Source: Acinetobacter sp. C32I (GTDB lineage Bacteria > Pseudomonadota > Gammaproteobacteria > Pseudomonadales > Moraxellaceae). From it: 64,000 nucleotides of DNA. The notes under the pieces were generated by a model, which saw only the letters and a program-made list of their open reading frames with translations, did no database searches and was not told the DNA's origin. Both the position numbers and the translations under genes were made by a program. This document shows positions 63,196 through 64,000 of the stretch, one piece after another. Position 1 is the stretch's first letter; each line of letters begins with the position of its first letter. The DNA lies in contig NZ_CP098480.1 of the NCBI RefSeq assembly GCF_023702715.1, positions 2,728,001 through 2,792,000 of the forward strand, written 5' to 3'.

Positions 63196-64000
63196 TCAGA
63201 ATTTACGAATGGTTTTTAAAATAGACTCATATAGTTTTAAGGCTTCGCCCTGCGCTAAACTACTGGTCTGATTTCCAAATGATGAATATGAGGTATCTAC
63301 CTCTAGGCCAATTAAGGGGTCTTTATTATTACGTGCTGTACCCGTATGTTCCCATAAGGCACTCAGGCCATTCCGACCTTTCATTTTTTCAACTGAAATC
63401 CACTCTTGCCCATTTAAAGAAGCTATATTTTTCTCGCCTTTTCGAATATTGTCTTTGTTCATCTGACGCTGACTTTGTCCTGCCTGACTTAACTTACTTT
63501 CAATCCTTGGAATAAGATGTGCCGTTTCTCTTGAGTTAGTCTCACTATCAAAACGCAACACAACACTTGGATAATCTTTAAAATCAAAGCCCATTTTTTG
63601 TTTACTGTGTCTAAATTTTTGATCATTATCTTTGATAAAACCTTGATAAATACATTGACCATTTTCTGTGGGGATTTCATGTTCTGGACGATAGCGTAAG
63701 TTTTTAATGAGGTGTTGCATTGCCTCATTACTACCTTCGATCCATTTAGGCTGATCACTATGATTCCCTTCAATTAAAAATAAAGTTTTTTGATCAAGTA
63801 CAAAACCAGCTACATCATAAGGAAGAATTTCTTTATCGGCCAACTTGCCTTTAAAAACCTTCGCCACTCGACCATCAATTTTTTGCTCTTGGGGATCTTC
63901 AAAAATTTTTCGATTCCCCTTTGAATAGTCACTTCTCCACTTTTGAACCGCTTCATCAAAATCTTGACGTGTCGCATTTTCTTTGACTTTAATAATAAAT
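63196..64000 (-). CDS. Tli4-like immunity protein (partial, start beyond window)
   Basis: At least 267 residues are visible; the frame is open to the right edge of the window, so the start lies outside. A GTG at 63867 is internal, since the frame continues upstream with coding-like sequence. Family resemblance by eye: the C-terminal half (LNGQEWISVEKMKGRNGLSALWEHTG...DPLIGLEVDTS...SSLAQGEALKLYESILKTIRKF) follows Tli4-type proteins that neutralise Tle4 phospholipases. It is followed by the lipase after 8 bases, an order of immunity then effector. This resemblance needs a profile search. Confidence 0.62.
   Translation of the reverse strand, partial: FIIKVKENATRQDFDEAVQKWRSDYSKGNRKIFEDPQEQKIDGRVAKVFKGKLADKEILPYDVAGFVLDQKTLFLIEGNHSDQPKWIEGSNEAMQHLIKNLRYRPEHEIPTENGQCIYQGFIKDNDQKFRHSKQKMGFDFKDYPSVVLRFDSETNSRETAHLIPRIESKLSQAGQSQRQMNKDNIRKGEKNIASLNGQEWISVEKMKGRNGLSALWEHTGTARNNKDPLIGLEVDTSYSSFGNQTSSLAQGEALKLYESILKTIRKF

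Noticed and set aside
63196..63867. Complete gene starting at GTG 63867
   Set aside because: The same frame runs open and coding-like to base 64000, so the true start is outside the window.
1..64000. Insertion sequences, integrases, prophage genes
   Set aside because: No transposase, integrase or phage structural frame was recognised anywhere in the window.

Overview
The window looks like a chromosomal segment of an Acinetobacter species. The evidence is about 40% GC, an Acr1-type fatty acyl-CoA reductase almost as known from A. baylyi, hisB/hisH/hisA/hisF genes scattered among unrelated genes, an OmpR/EnvZ pair, Tex, Kup and EttA, and many small Acinetobacter-type hypothetical proteins. I cannot name the species from the sequence alone.

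Layout. 1-410: two identical tRNA-Glu genes with one clear promoter and a shared terminator. 416-3706: three uncharacterised genes. 3738-11161: a heavy-metal efflux block on the minus strand (CzcI-like, CzcC, CzcB, CzcA, then a CDF transporter of CzcD type), with inverted repeats at its upstream edge. 11220-16878: a lipoprotein, a Sel1 protein, EttA, O-acetylhomoserine sulfhydrylase and Acr1. 16944-18525: a reductase and a divergent MerR regulator sharing a classic MerR promoter, followed by a decayed second copy of the acr1 3' end. 19167-28777: transport and regulation (KgtP-like, CitMHS, LysR/SDR pair, AzlCD with an AraC regulator, DUF2167 pair). 29406-36945: Tex, OmpR-EnvZ, a CoA transferase and a methyltransferase. 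37024-38745: small envelope proteins and two tRNA-Phe genes. 38846-42777: acetyltransferase, hisB, hisH, hisA and others. 43007-50421: SulP transporter, XRE-cupin/EamA pair with operators, and an organosulfur utilisation cluster. 50451-59734: membrane proteins, homoserine kinase, hisF, fatty acid hydroxylase-like protein with divergent AraC regulator, aquaporin, nuclease, Kup. 59860-64000: tRNA-Ser followed by an AT-rich accessory tail that ends in a lipase gene and a partial gene that I read as a type VI secretion Tle4-like effector with its Tli4-like immunity protein.

How it fits together. Most of the window is ordinary chromosome. The more unusual material is the accessory tail after tRNA-Ser (effector/immunity module, two equal-length 31-residue lipoproteins on opposite strands, short direct repeats), the insertion-like block beside acr1, and a set of intergenic inverted repeats and shared boxes that suggest local regulons (AraC/azlCD, XRE/EamA, AraC/hydroxylase, MerR/reductase, czc, sulP, kgtP). 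All functional calls rest on reading the sequence and family knowledge; no database search was run.
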